From Isoetes taiwanensis (Eukaryota > Streptophyta > Lycopodiopsida > Isoetales > Isoetaceae): DNA of 64,000 nucleotides. A program made the position numbers and the translations under genes. Numbering within the stretch: the first letter of the stretch is position 1; every line of letters begins with the position of its first letter. The notes beneath the pieces are model-generated. The model had not been told where the DNA came from. It saw only the letters and a program-made list of their open reading frames with translations, and did no database searches. Shown one piece after another: positions 1 to 12,523 of this stretch. The stretch spans positions 3,338,479 through 3,402,478 of the forward strand of contig JAJEKV010000090.1 of NCBI GenBank assembly GCA_021234155.1, in the 5' to 3' direction.

Positions 1-1310
1 ATATGCATCAAAGAAACTTAATCCAAATGAACGGAATTACCCAACGATGATTCAAAATGTTTGCAATCGTGCATGCCTTAAAGTTATGGAGGCATTATCT
101 TTGGGTAGGAAATTTCTCCTCAAGATCGATCATCGAGTCTTAAGTATTTCCCGACGCAACCTCGCCTAAATAATCGCCGTAAAACGATGGATGCAAATCA
201 CTGAGAGTATGATCTCACCATAATGTATCACCGCAAAGATAACATAATTGCAGATCGTTGTCCCGACGATCATACTGTGCTGCCATTAGTGTTGCTAATA
301 CGCAATGGGACAGCAATCTCACGCAGTTGATCTGGGAGGATTCTTATTTCCAGCCTATAGTAGCGGCGCTTGAGAAAGGGGAAAATAAGAATCCTATAAG
401 ATTGAAGCATCCAAGTTATTCTACCACAATCGAGATTGTATATACCGGATAATGCCGAGCTTAAATGGCCAGATTATGAAAGAAGCTCATGATACCCAAT
501 ATCTGGGTCATCCGTTTCGTAAAACTCTTCGCTAAGGTCCACAAGCGCTTTTTGGCCTAGCATGAAGAAGGAAATCTTAAGCTATGTAGCCGATGTTTAC
601 CATGCCGAAGGTGAAAGCCTCTCACCAAAAGGTCCTGGGAATTGCAACCATTGGATATTCCTGATACAAAATGGGAAAGTATAGGCATGGATTTTATTGT
701 GGGATTGCCTAAGACACGAGCCGGATATGATTCCATCTATGTAGTAATGGATCATTTCACCAAGCAAGCCCACTTTATGCCAACCAAAATCACTCTTTTG
801 CTGCCAGATATTGCTAAGATTTTCATCAAGGATATATTCCCTCCGCATGGTATGCCTAAGGTTATCGTGGTCGAATCGAGACACGCCGCTTTGTTGGCCA
901 GGTTTGGCAAGCATTGTTTCACGGGTTGGAACCCAATTAAGGATGAGTACAGCCTATCATCCTCAAACCGATGGTCAAGTTGAAAGAGTTAATCAGGTTG
1001 TCGAAGACATGCTTTAATGTATGTTCCCAACATCCGCGACACTTGGGAATCTTATCCGCATACTTAGTTGAATACATATCAAGATTCCATAAAGATGAGC
1101 CCATTTGAAGCAAAGATATATGGGCAAGAATGTCGAGTATCCCTTGACTTGGTGTAGTCCGCAAATGTAAAGTTGATTTGGTCCGTACCATGGGAGAAGA
1201 TATTGGGACACAAAATTCAATTATTAGACAAAATATTGTCAAAGCACAAACCCAAGGCAAAGTAATATGGATAAATGAGAAGACCTCTAGAATTCCGTGA
1301 GAATGACATG
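1..1310 (+). pseudogene. Ty3/gypsy pol remnant: RNase H and integrase
   Basis: Broken gypsy polyprotein read across several frames. The first 130 bases give the RNase H signature KKLNPNERNYP followed by LGRKFLLKIDH. Bases 490-580 resemble the zinc-binding and linker part of integrase (LGHPF, RFFWP). Bases 642-870 hold the catalytic core, with KWESIGMDFIVGLPK and YVVMDHFTKQAHFMPTK. Bases 930-1015 hold the end of the core, STAYHPQTDGQVERVNQ, with the catalytic Glu region. About 1020-1300 is the post-core region (YGQECRV, LGHKIQLLDKILS). The 5' part lies outside the window. Frame changes and stops make it non-functional as read; some may be consensus errors. It is a different element from the minus-strand chromovirus further right. 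Confidence 0.85.
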
Positions 1311-3575
1311 GGTATTCCCCGAAAATTCGGTGAGGATCCCGTTTAGAGATGCATGTAGCATGCCAAATTACCATCTGGCCTGATCCTGGGATTGATCTTG
1401 CCAAGTGTTCTTAAGGCAAGGGTATATAAGAAACAGAAGGCTGGCCGGATGGTGGAAGGAGAAGGAAAGAAAAGCGGATTGGAGGCTGAGCAAATTGGGA
1501 GCAGAGCAAGCACCAAGAGTCCAAAGCCAAAACTCAGGTGGGGATTTGATCTATGTATTGATTTTTCGGCCTGATTGGGGTCGGATTGTGTGGAGCAGTC
1601 CTTCTGAAGCATAGATGCCAGCGGCTTGTGATCCAAAACCCAGTCTAGAGAAAGAATCCTTATTGTGAATCCTGCTTGTTAAATCGCTATGTTAATCTAA
1701 AACTAGAAGACCCTGATGGAATTCGGCCTTTAAAAACCGGAAATCCAAGCTCTGCATCCCATTTCAGTGAGAAACCATCATCTTACTTGTTGCCATCTCT
1801 GCCTTGGACTCATCTGCCGATCCACCTTCTCACCCTGACACCAACCCTTGAGATCATGATTGCCTTGTAAAATCCATTTTCTGGGAAAATCCCCGGCTTG
1901 GGTGAGCTTACTTGGCATCCATTGGCGTGCAAAAGGGCCATTGTTGGCCTACTTAATGCAATGGGATGTGTTTTTCAATTCTATTGAAGGGGATATCGGG
2001 TCCCAGATCCCCGCACCTTTTAAAATCTCATATTAAAGTTAAAGTTTAAACCCTTAAGTTGTTACAATTGTAGTTACCTTCTACCAACCGCTAGGCAAGT
2101 ATACCTTTATGAGACCAAGATTCCATTGAATGTTGTTGCCACCAAAGAGGTAGGGAAAAAGTAACCCACCGCTAGTGTATGATGTGGGATGTTTATGCAT
2201 GCATTTGAGATTGCTCTATAAGTATGGATAGGGTATGTGGCACTTTTACTGGAATTGCATTATGTATCCGAGATGGTATTATGGATATGGTGCACTTGAA
2301 TCAAAGAATGTTGTGCATTCAAGATTCAACGGCCCACCTTCGCAGGGGTGGGGTGGCCGTAACTCCTCATCCGCGCTGCATGGCTCCGACGGGTGAGTTG
2401 AACCCCTCGCATTTATTGGAGAGAGTGGTCTCCTTGGGGTCGCCACCAAGGATTACGCTCATTTAGTTATGCATGGAATGTGTAGTTGTAGAGTGTGCTA
2501 ACCTTGCAGGGGAGTATCGACGTAATGTAAATAACATATTGTTGTTATGCATGAATGTAAAGATAATGTCCTCCCACTTAGTCCTTGTGGACTAACCCCC
2601 GGATGTTTGTTGTTATGTAAGATGGCATCGTCCTCGGCCACCATCGTTGTTGGACCTAGACTCTTTTGTCACCGGTGGTTCAACGAGACCGAGAATGAAC
2701 CCGCTTTTAATGTCCAAGGAAAGAGTCTACGAAATCATCATGGCGTTGTTCAGGAGTTGTACTATCTTGCAGAGGCAACCCCAAATTAGGCCCAAGACCC
2801 GGAGAGTGATGGGGAATCTTCTTCCTGGGTAGTTCTAGCGACTCCTCCTCGGTCACTACCGAGGAAGGGGAAGATTGAAGGGCAATTGAGCAGGAGTGAC
2901 GGGGGGTTGCTTGGGTTTTTTGTATATTATGGGTGTGTATTGTGATATGGGTGCAATGTGAACTCTTCTTTATATGTGTAGCCTTGGGCCTTATGTAAAT
3001 GATTTGATTGTAACAAAACTTTATCAATGGAAGTTCATGATTTGATTGTCTATATCCGAGTTATTTAGTGCGGCGGCCTAGGCCAAGGGGCTAGGTCTAT
3101 TTCAATAATGCATCGTCCAACCAAACACGCACGCAGGAAGAGGATAATATATCAGAAGTAATGCTATCCAAATTACCCATTGGTAGGGGCAAGCGCAACA
3201 AAAGAATTTAGTCATACGTTGTAGCTATATAATGTGTACATGGAATAAGAAATGTACATATTGTCAAATCCCATTGCCTGGCCATTGAGCATGATGGATT
3301 TTGTTGCAATAAAGGGAGATGGTTACTACCACCTTTGCTCCCCCTTGCCCATGGCACTACAGAACCTCTACAACACCCAAGGATTTGCTAAACTATATTA
3401 TTCTGCTTTAGTGTGCGTGGAGTAAATGGTGGATTTCTAAATTTGGATCTTCTGTCGTCAGTAACTATTACTGGAAGAACATATCATTGATTACGTCCCA
3501 CCGTGGAATCAAAGCATCCATGCATTGATATATCTATGAAGAATCGAATAAAGTACACATACGTGCACATGCCCA
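1311..3575. other. Unassigned, probably gypsy 3' flank/LTR debris and Helitron left arm
   Basis: No protein domain is recognisable. The stretch directly follows the gypsy integrase remnant and has an untranslated-region or LTR character, with a GT-rich, poly(A)-signal-like part near 2990-3030. A second LTR copy that would prove this is not in the window. The left boundary of the Helitron must lie somewhere in or before this stretch, but no TC start could be fixed. Confidence 0.3.
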
Positions 3576-3579
3576 AAAT

Positions 3580-4854
3580 ATGCCATTTCAATGGGTAGCA
3601 ATTGTTGACTCAATCCTCGACCAGATAAATCCATTTATTCGGAACCTTCGAACTTTTGAAAGCATGGCCTTGCCATCAACATATATAATGATTGAAGGAG
3701 CAGTTGCCAACAAGAAATTGCAGCCATTGTAAATGTTAAGAGCACATTGGAGATTGGCCACGGATCGCTGGATTTTGGGTTCAAAACGAAGGGGAACCAA
3801 TGTTTATGAATATCCTTGATTCTATGTATGAACCATTACAATACCCTACTATTCCCCAATGACCCGATTGGGGGTTGGGGAGTTAGAAATGAATATGGCC
3901 TTACACAATTACAATGGTATAGGACCAGATTGCTACATGAAGAACGATTCCTCCAATTAGGTCATTTATATGGAGAATACTTGGTTGACATGTATTCAAG
4001 AGTTGAGGATGCTCGATTAAATTATTTTAGGATGCATTTCGCAACTGGAGAGTGCAATACGATGAGGACTATTCTGAACGAGAGAATGATGATAGAAATG
4101 ACATTATCTTGCCTTCATTTTTCCTGGGGTGCCAAAGGTGGTGCTCTATGCATGTGGCAGATGCATCGGCACTCTCTAGATCAAAAGGTCGCCCACTATT
4201 ATTCATCATTATGACCACCTAATACTCCATTGGCCCGAAATACGAGTTTAATTTAGACACCCGGACAAAATGCATCTGACATTCCTAAGAACGTTGTCTG
4301 ATGCCTTCATGGAAGATTACAACGGTTGAAAGATTACAACATCTTGCGTAATGAGCCCAACATACCAATGGAATGCATTGATGACATCATCTCTGTTGAA
4401 CTGCCTACAGATCCAGTCTTTTGAGGACACACTCAAAAATTCATGATACATAGCTCTCCAAATGGCAATCCATGTTGTTACAAATATCTAAATGATATCA
4501 ACCTAACAACACATCTTAATTCCAAGGGTTACATGCAATATAGGAAGAGGAGTATAGATGATGCATGGGTGGTTCCGCATAATGCCTTTCTCCCCGCATG
4601 AGTTAGATTATCACATTATCGTGACATTGCATCCACGTTCATGTATTCTTATATCTTTATGGTTACATTTACAAGGGATTTGACAATGCCAATTTCGGGT
4701 AACTCAAGAAAACTCGGCTTCCATACCATCGGCATTAAACAAATAACATGAAGCGTCCGAGAATCCTCGGGCGAGGAACAATGATCAAAGAGATAATACC
4801 ACATGCTAGCATACATTATCCAAGAAACCGGTAGGCGATCTAGAAATGAAATAC
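3580..4854 (+). pseudogene. Helitron Rep/helicase protein, N-terminal half (interrupted)
   Basis: Frame-broken match to the Helitron-like N domain and the region after it. Around 3800 is MYEPLQYP, the usual run into the 'LLFPYGEDGW' block. At 3950-4010 is LGHLYGEYLVDMYSRVEDARLNY (given here in part; it matches the 'QYVVDAYAMVEQNRLNY' motif type). Near 4105 is ILPSFFLG, then LSRSKGRPLLF. At 4525-4590 is QYRKRSIDDAWVVPHNAFL, the motif before the helicase part. The segment expected to hold the HUH nuclease motif is not visible between 4210 and 4360, so it looks deleted or too decayed. The frame stops where the chromovirus begins and resumes at about 22290 on the same strand. Confidence 0.8.
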
Positions 4855-6390
4855 CGCGGACGCCCCTAGTCATATACTGGTGCACTCACCAGATACAAGG
4901 AGAGTTCATCCCCATACCACCAGCTGGCCCTCCAATATCAATGCAACCTTGACGAGTTCCAAAGTGGGAAGAATGAAGGGGTTATTTTACCCCTCCTCCC
5001 TGTGGCCTACCTAGTCGTGGGAAGCGTAACATACATGTAAGTATACATACATCAACATCACATGACCCTCATGAAGGATGGCTCACCACATATCCGCATA
5101 GACAGATCAAGACATCACATATGGAAGGTCTACCCAAGTTCGGACATAGGGATGGACTAACAAGCTTGGGTCTCCGTGAGGTCAAACAGAAAGAGTGCAA
5201 TAACAAAGGGAGTTGGGCCTTATAGAACATGGCAATTGGGTAGTCCGCTCCATCCGTCCCTCCTGTGCACACTTTGCAGAGTAGGTTGAAAGGTCTTGGG
5301 ACTTGACTGTAGCCCGCCGGATGCATAGCCAGAGGGGCTACTCCTGGGTTGCATCTCCTCAGTTTCAATGGGGCAGGTAGGGATTGCTCCCACCCGGTCG
5401 GGCATGCCACTCAAGGTGACTAGAGGGCCACCGCCTGCATTTCTGACCGGACTCCCTGGAAGGTGTACACCACCCCAAGAGTGTCGAATCCATGCAAAGC
5501 CCGCACGCAGTGGCAGAGCATTAGTTCTAGTGGACTGTAGTCCCCGATAGGCTTTACTACCAGAGGGACGTGATCATGAGCCAGGACATGAACCTCCTTG
5601 TAAGCCAGTCTGGTCCCTCCACCCACAACCAGGTGTGGTTCTTGTACACATGCCGAATTTAATAGTGCATTAAAGAGGACTAGCTAGGAGCATCAAACTA
5701 CTAGGCTTTTAGGGCCTCTACCCCCCTTCCCAATACAATGATTCCACAGAGATCATCATTACATACATATCATAGAAGAACTAAAGAACAAGATTTAATC
5801 TAAATCACAGAAGTTAGGTTCTTTAGTTATGGCTTGATATCTAGAGGTCTAGATGGCTGCTATGGGCAATTCAATAGGCTAAACCTACTTACTCTATGCT
5901 GGAAGGCGGATTAGACTATTGAATTGGCAAAATACCTAATCCCTGGCTTCATGCTACGAAACTGCTTGAAGATGAAGCCAGAAAGGAAAGCTGATGAGCT
6001 AGGTTGCTCAGACAGATTTCGAGAGCTAAGATTGGCTCTTGGAGCAAGCGAAATGGAGCTCTAGAAGGCTGTGGACAAAAATGGAAAGTTAGGTTTTGGA
6101 TACCTTACATAGGCTATAAGTTAGGGCTAGGGTTTCCATCAACCCTTGAGATCATGCCACTTTTGCCTCTGGGTAAGTGGATGTAGCCCCATCTTCTGGC
6201 CCAATTTGCCCACTTATATTTAAGTGAGCTAAAGTGCACACATGAATAAATGTGCACACACTTGCAAGTTGCCCCTGGCGCTACTTGCTTAGCTACACGC
6301 CGCACGCCAATCGGGATGGCGGGTACGCGATGATTTTATGCGAGATCTGATACGCCCCGGGATCAGTAAATCGCGGCTTTGAACGCCACA
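4855..6390 (-). repeat. 3' LTR of the chromovirus
   Basis: Pairs in direct orientation with 20884-22289 over about 1.4 kb. On the minus strand it starts TGTGGCG directly after a purine tract and ends near the Helitron junction, where the TGTCACA terminus seen in the other copy is diverged. Both copies hold an AAATATAAG TATA-like run and a near-palindromic pair of 'caattcaatag' arms around 5870-5930. Differences between copies concentrate at CAG/CTG triplets. Confidence 0.8.
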
Positions 6391-6400
6391 TTCTCCCACC
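6391..6400 (-). other. Polypurine tract of the chromovirus
   Basis: The minus strand reads GGTGGGAGAA directly before TGTGG at the start of the 3' LTR, the usual plus-strand priming site of plant gypsy elements. The following 6401-6950 is chromovirus 3' untranslated sequence, AT-rich, with no ORF recognised. Confidence 0.65.
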
Positions 6401-6954
6401 AAAAATGATGATGTCCGGGCAAAGATCGCGGGATCTCTCCACCTTGGGATCTTCTTGTCCTGCAACCAACTTGATGCATGCAATTTATTATTATTATACT
6501 TACACAATTATTAGAATTACCCTAAGGCAATATTTTTAAAACATTACTACGACATTACATTATCCCAATAACTTATCAATTTATCACTTCATTAAAGCAA
6601 GGTACTTACTAACCTCACTTAATACACCATTTAAGTTTATGAAGATTTAGCAATTTCATAAAAAATTATCCTTCCACACTACTTCATTCCTTGTAACACA
6701 TTCCAACAAAACTTGTGTTGCAAGTCTTCGTAGCTCGACCTCCTTGCCCTCCGCAGCACTCTATTGGCCTGCAGGTCGATACTACATTAGTACCATTTTA
6801 ATTATTAATAAAATTATGGTTATAAGGGAGCCACCCATCTAATTAACTAAATGAACGCATGACTAATCTCCCCAATAGGAAGAGGATGCTTCTTCCATCG
6901 TGGCCGTGGAGACAGCGCCCTATAATGCCTATACCCCGCACTCGATCATGGCCC

Positions 6955-7549
6955 TGTAAAATATGTTCATGTTATCCTTGTCAGATCTGGGAAGTAAGAG
7001 CTAGCCTGAACTCAGAGCAAAGAAGATTGATCACGTTTGGTTTCATGTGAAGACTAAGGCTTAATATTTCCCTAAGGTTATATGGTGCAATGGTACATGT
7101 TGAAGTTTAAACGGAAAAATGCATTATAAGGTTTATGCCTCATGGGATAATAAATCCAAGGGGGGAAAAAAGCATTCAAAAGGGAAACTTGATGTTCTCA
7201 ACAATGGGTCGATCGGACGCCATGGCGGCCGGATCCCGGCCCGTTAAATATGAAAGAAGGAGTAGTGATCGTTAGTATGGTTTTACAGTTGAATATGTGT
7301 GTGCTGTTCCGGATTAATGATCACGCTTGGGCTATCGAATGGTTCATGAATAATAGCTACAGTAATTCTGCCAATCTCATTGCTACAGTGTTATTACTGT
7401 AGCTTGTCAATGGTTGCATAATTATTCAATATTAAGACATTATAGACCATTGAAATTAGTGGTTGTTTCTTATGCAAGTGTATGCATAGCAAGTATGCAC
7501 TAATAGAATTGTCTTGATCATATTGTTTAGAGTATCATTTTTTTCTTCA
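6955..7549 (+). repeat. 5' LTR of the copia element
   Basis: Begins TGTAAAATATGTTC and ends TTCTTCA. It matches 11926-12523 nearly throughout. Most mismatches are indels at CAG/CTG sites, such as gtcagatctggg against gtcgatccggg, and acagttg against acaaagttg. Confidence 0.92.
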
Positions 7550-7550
7550 T

Positions 7551-7562
7551 TGGTATCGAGCC
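7551..7562 (+). other. Copia primer binding site (initiator tRNA-Met)
   Basis: TGGTATCGAGCC lies one base after the 5' LTR. The canonical site is TGGTATCAGAGC; two bases are missing exactly where the CAG would be, matching the CAG-linked discrepancies seen in the LTRs. Confidence 0.75.
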
Positions 7563-7571
7563 TGGATAATC

Positions 7572-8549
7572 ATGACAAGTAGATTTGGTGCTAATCTACT
7601 CAATGCTGTAGAAGTATTTAAAGGTGAGAGTGGCTTCCAAATCTGGAAGCAAAGTATCAGGGAAGTGTTGGAGTTTGAAAACTTGTGGTACTTGATTGAG
7701 CCAAGTACAAGCAGGCACATGGTACTAATGCCGCCTTTACGGACATCTAGTACAATGTGAAGCCGATGGAGAAGGTTCTGGGGCGATGGAGGTGCGAGAA
7801 CTGCCGAGGGCAAAGTGGTAGCACCGCTCAAGTGGTAGCAACTAAGCAAAACGGAGTGGGATGAGCAACTCAAAATCATGGAGGCACAAGCAATCATCTG
7901 CTGTAAGGTTGGTTCAGTGATTAAGTTGAAATTAAGGGGTTTAACTCCCAAGGAGATGTGGCAATATATGATAAGAAACTATGAAGCTAAGACTTCTTCA
8001 CAAATAGATGTTCTAGAAAAGCAGTTGAGGAAGCTAAAATTGAGTGACAGGGAGAATATAACAGAATTTTTAGAGAAGTTTGATTTTAGTGACCTGGAGG
8101 GGGCTGGTGTTATTTTGAATGAGCAGTATCAGTTGTTAGCCATATCTAGAGCAGTTGCTCATAATGCTTACCTTGCTACTTTGGTGAGAAATATTGCTAG
8201 AACAAAAGAACATGCTGTTCAAATTATAAGGACAGAATTTGAGCAAAGGCAAATGGGATATGATGATGATGAACAAACTACCGAAGTCTTGTTTGCTGGA
8301 AAACATAAAGGGCAGAAAATCAGCAATAACAGTGACAAAGGAAAAATCGGGCCATGTTATAATTGCAATAATTATGGACACTTGAAGGCTGACTGTCCTA
8401 AGTTAAGGAAAGAGACAATTTGTTATAATTGTGAAGGGAAAGGTCACATTGCCTCCAATTGCTCAAGTCCTAAGAGCCAGAACTATAAAGGAAGAGGGCA
8501 GGGCAGGGATATAGAGGAGGATCCACTGGTAGAGGAAGGGGTACAGTAA
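7572..8549 (+). CDS. Copia Gag (frameshifted)
   Basis: Starts with MTSRFGANLLNAVEVFKGES and the FQIWKQSIREVL block typical of copia Gag, but the frame is lost at about 7760 and resumes at 7878. The 223-codon second part has the Gag helices (LKLRGLTPKEMWQYM, LEKQLRKLKLSD) and then two zinc knuckles of the CX2CX4HX4C form, CYNCNNYGHLKADC and CYNCEGKGHIASNC, for binding the genomic RNA. The basic tail is Gly/Arg-rich. The break at 7757-7877 falls in sequence with many CG/CCG motifs where CAG/CTG might be expected, so it may be a consensus error rather than a real mutation. Confidence 0.85.
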
Positions 8550-8563
8550 AAACCAGCCCATCC

Positions 8564-8884
8564 TTGAATCTAGCTCAAGAGTCTCGAGGGGATGAAGATG
8601 AACAAAATGAAGATGATGAGGTAAAATATCCTGAATTATGCCATTTGCTAAAACATGAAAATAACCATGATATAATGATTATAGATTCAGGAGCTGAGAG
8701 GACAGTAACGTCTTCTACACACATGCTCAAGAATTGTAGGGGAGTCAAGGACGGGTACGTGCAATTAGGAAATGGAGAGCTGCAAGAAATTAGAGATGTT
8801 GGGATGCTGGAACTTTTTGATTTGGAAGGCAAAGCAGTTAAATTAGGAGAGGTTCTTCAGGTGTTGTGGTTAGTCGAAATTTAA
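8564..8884 (+). CDS. Copia aspartic protease
   Basis: 106-codon stretch containing IMIIDSGAERTVTSS, the copia protease active site (Asp-Ser-Gly), followed by the LGNGE and GEVLQVL strands. It is out of frame with Gag before it and integrase after it as read. It would cleave the Gag-Pol polyprotein. Confidence 0.8.
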   Translation: MNLAQESRGDEDEQNEDDEVKYPELCHLLKHENNHDIMIIDSGAERTVTSSTHMLKNCRGVKDGYVQLGNGELQEIRDVGMLELFDLEGKAVKLGEVLQVLWLVEI

Positions 8885-8924
8885 TTTCTGTGTCAGGCTT
8901 AGTAGATCTTGATATAAAGTCCTT

Positions 8925-10026
8925 TTGAAAGGTCTGCAATGTAAAGTGTTTTTTTACAATAAATTGAAGTTTGTTGGAAAAAGAGTTGGAAATTTATTTG
9001 GTCTTAATGCTGATCACCTCGCTCAAAGTATCAACTTGGTAACTTGCTCAAGTGTTAAATTGTGGCATGAAAGAATGTGTCATGTAAATTCAAAAACAAT
9101 TGAGCTTTTAATCAAAAAAGGATTGTTAGAAGCTTCTGAGCTCAAGGATGAAAAATTCAAGTGTGCAGGTTGTATTCTAGGCAAGCACACAAGGCTGCCT
9201 TTCAAAAAATCTCTGAAAAGAGCAAAGGGGGTGCTGGATTTGATTCATTCAGACCTATGTGGTCCATTGAATGTAACAAGTATCTCTGGAAAAAGATACT
9301 TTATGACCTTTGTTGATGATTACAACAGATTGACAAAAATATATTGCTTGAGTACCAAAGATCAAGCTCTTCAGGCATTTAAGAACTTTATAAATGAAGT
9401 ACAACTAGAAACTGGAAGAAAGGTGAGATGTCTACGCACAGACAGGGGAGGAGAGTTTTTGTCAAATGAATTTAAACACTATTGTAATGCACTTGGCATC
9501 AAAAGACAGCTGACCTGCAGATTCTCCCCTCAACAAAATGGGATTGCTGAGAGGAAGAATAGAACTTTACTTAACGCTGTTAGAAGCATGCTTAAGTATT
9601 CAGGATTGCCCAACTTCCTTTGGGAAGAGGTCATTAAAGGCAGCAGTCTTTTCTGCGTAACTCATTTTGCCCTCTATAAGCATTAAAGGACAAATCCCAT
9701 TAACACTTTGGAGTGGAAAGACCCCTGACTATACAAGACTGAAAGCATATGGCTGTTTAGCATATGCCCATGTGCCAGAAGAGCTCAGGAAAAAGTTGGA
9801 CGACAGGGCATACATAACTTATATGGTCGGATATGATTCACAATCCAAGGCCTATCGGTTATATGATCCATCCAAGAGAAGAATCATTGTAAGTAGAGAT
9901 GTCTTGTTTGATGAGGATCAATTCTATAAGGTGCTGCCAAGAATTAACAGTCCTGCAGATTTGGTTGAAAGTAAGATTGAAAAACGAGTACAATTCAAGG
10001 ATGAAGGTGGCGATCCGCAATGGTGA
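8925..10026 (+). CDS. Copia integrase
   Basis: Continuous from 8925 to about 9686, then shifted into the frame at 9667-10026. It holds the HHCC zinc region (HERMCHVN, then CAGCILGKH) and the catalytic core with all three acidic sites: HSDLCGP, LRTDRGGEF and SPQQNGIAERKNRT. The C-terminal region AYGCLAYAHVPEELRKKLDD and VGYDSQSKAYRLYDP is standard for copia. The frame break at about 9660 lies between core and C-terminal domain. It joins element cDNA to host DNA in the nucleus. Confidence 0.88.
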
Positions 10027-10063
10027 CCGATATGGATGAAGAAGATGAAATAATATCGACCAA

Positions 10064-11906
10064 ATGCCGCCCAACACTGCTAGTGTGCAGCAAGAGGTTG
10101 CAGAAAAGGAAACAAGTATTGAACATGTGTTGCCTAACACTAATGTGGACTTTGAGAATGTGCAGAATGATGATGTAGCAGACCAAGAGGTAAACAAACC
10201 TGCTGACCCTATTAGGAGAAAGAAACGGACTGAAGCTCAAATCATTAAAGATGAAGGTGAAATTAATCATGAAAAGTTTGAAGGGACAATCTTGAAAAAA
10301 AAGACTCAAAGAAAAGCAAGGTGAGATCCTTGGTTTATTTGAGATACTAATGCACTTGGATATTTCAGTTCCCAAAACTTATGAAGAGGCAATCAACTCA
10401 GCTGCCAACAAAGAATGGTTAAAAGCAATGCAAGGAGAAATGAATTCCTTTAGCAGGACTGATACATATGACCTAGTAGATGCTCCAAAAAATAAAAACA
10501 TTGTTGGATGTAAATGGTTGTACAAGTTAAAAACAGAAGCAGATGGCAAAACTCCTAAGTTTAAAGCTCGGCTGGTAGCTCAAGGGTTTTCACAGAAGTA
10601 TGGTCAACATTATGAAGAAACGTTTTCCCCTCTGGTTAAAATGAATAGTATAAGAATGCTTTTAGCAATTGCCAATGCAGCAAATTTGGAGATACATCAT
10701 ATGGATGTAAACACAGCATTTCTAAATGCAAAGCTTGAGGAAGGCATTTATATGAAACAGCCTAAAGATTTTGAAAAGGGAACTGGGAAGGTTTGGAAGT
10801 TAAAAAGGGCAGTATATGGTCTGAAACAATCGCCAAGGGAATGGTACAAATGTATAGATTCCTACTTGAGAGAACAAGCATTTGATAAGTTACAGAATGA
10901 TGGCAACCTTTACAAATACAAAGCTGGAGAAGATTGGTGCATAATAGCCCTGTATGTTGATGATAATTTGATGGTCTCAAATGGGATAAAAGCTTTGGAT
11001 CACTGCAAGAAAGTTCTGAATAACAAATTTAAGATGTCAGATCTAGGTGAACTAAGGAAGTTCTTGGGGATTGAAGTGCACAGGAACAGGCCAAATAAAA
11101 CCTTGACACTCACACAGAGAAGTCAAATAGAAGGCATGCTAAAAAAATTTAATATGGAGGGCTGCAATATTTCAAAGACTCCCATTGTGCCAGGTATGAA
11201 AATTTCTGCCAAGATGGGCCCAAAAACAGAAGAAGAAAGGGAGGAAATGAAAAATATACCTTACATGTCCCTGGTAGGATGTCTATCCTATGTAGCTAAT
11301 TGCACACGCCCTGATATAGCTTTTGCAGTCAATATGTTGAGCAGATACAATAATGATCCAGGAAGGGACCACTGGATAGCAGCAAAAAGGGTATTGAGGT
11401 ACCTCAAAGGAACAATGAATGATGGGATAACATACAGTACAGGGAATATGCAATTGCAAGCCTACTGTGATGCAGACTGGGGAGGAGATGTTGACACACG
11501 AAAATCAACTTCTGGTTACTTAATTTTCTTAGGAGGGGCCCCAGTTGCATGGAAGTGCAAAAAGCAAACTGCAATTGCTATGTCTAGTGCAGAGGCAGAA
11601 TATGCCTCAGCTGCCTTGACCACTAAGGAGATAATCTGGGAAAGAAGACTATTGTGTGAACTTGGTCATAACCAGCTGAGGCCAATCGAACTGCATCAGA
11701 TAGCACCACCGCATTGTAATGACCAAAGATCCAGCCTACATGAGAGGACAAAACATATAGAGCTGGAGCTTCATTTTATCGTAGATATTGTGAAGAAAAA
11801 TACAAATAAATTAGTTTATGTGAGTACTTCAAGGCACATCTTAACAAAGGCATTATATGAAAGAAAGTTTGTAGAATTAAAACAATTGATTCAGAGCAAA
11901 GAATGA
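10064..11906 (+). CDS. Copia reverse transcriptase and RNase H
   Basis: A linker (10064-10324) precedes a 518-codon open frame at 10350-11906. RT motifs in order: GCKWLYKLK, KARLVAQGFSQ, DVNTAFLNA, RAVYGLKQSPREWY and the catalytic ALYVDDNLMV (Tyr-Val-Asp-Asp, near 10950). RNase H follows with YCDADWGGD and SSAEAEYASA, then HLRTKHIE-like RTKHIELELHFI. The key catalytic residues are present. This is the best preserved frame in the window outside the KNOX gene. Confidence 0.93.
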
Positions 11907-11915
11907 AGATAACAT

Positions 11916-11925
11916 GAAGGGGGAA
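11916..11925 (+). other. Copia polypurine tract
   Basis: GAAGGGGGAA lies directly before the TG of the 3' LTR. Confidence 0.85.
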
Positions 11926-12523
11926 TGTAAAAAATGTTCATGTTATCCTTGTCGATCCGGGAAGTAAGAGCTAGCCCCGAACTCGTGAGCAAAGGAGATT
12001 GATCACGCTTTGGTTTCATGTGAAGACTAAGGCTTAATATTTCCTAAGGTTATATGGTGCAATGGTACATGTTGAAGTTTAAAAGGAAAAATGCATTATA
12101 AGGTTTATGCCTCATGGGATAATAAAATCCAAGGGGGGGGAAAAGCATTCAAAAGGGAAACTTGATGTTCAACGCCATGGGTCGATCGGACGCCATGGCG
12201 CCGGATCCCGCCCGCTAAATATGAAAGAAGGAGTAGTGATCGTTAGTATGGTTTTACAAAGTTGAATATGTGTGCAAAGGTTTCGGATTCATGATCACGC
12301 TTTTGGGCTATCGAATGGTTCGTGAATAATAGCTACGCATTTCGCAATCTCATTGCTACAAATGTTATTACAGTAGCTTGTCAATGGTTGCATAATTATT
12401 CAATATTAAGACATTATAGACCATTGAAATTAGTGGTTGTTTCTTATGCAAGTGTATGCATAGCAAGTCTTCGCACTAATAGAATTGTCTTGATCATATT
12501 GTTTAGAGTATCATTTTTCTTCA
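11926..12523 (+). repeat. 3' LTR of the copia element
   Basis: Begins TGTAAAAAATGTTC and ends TTCTTCA, the partner of 6955-7549. The sequence after it, 12524-13020, is chromovirus 3' untranslated DNA with no recognisable domain. Confidence 0.92.

Noticed and set aside
6955-12523. Dating the copia insertion from LTR divergence
   Set aside because: Most mismatches are CAG/CTG-linked indels that may be consensus errors, so any age would be inflated.
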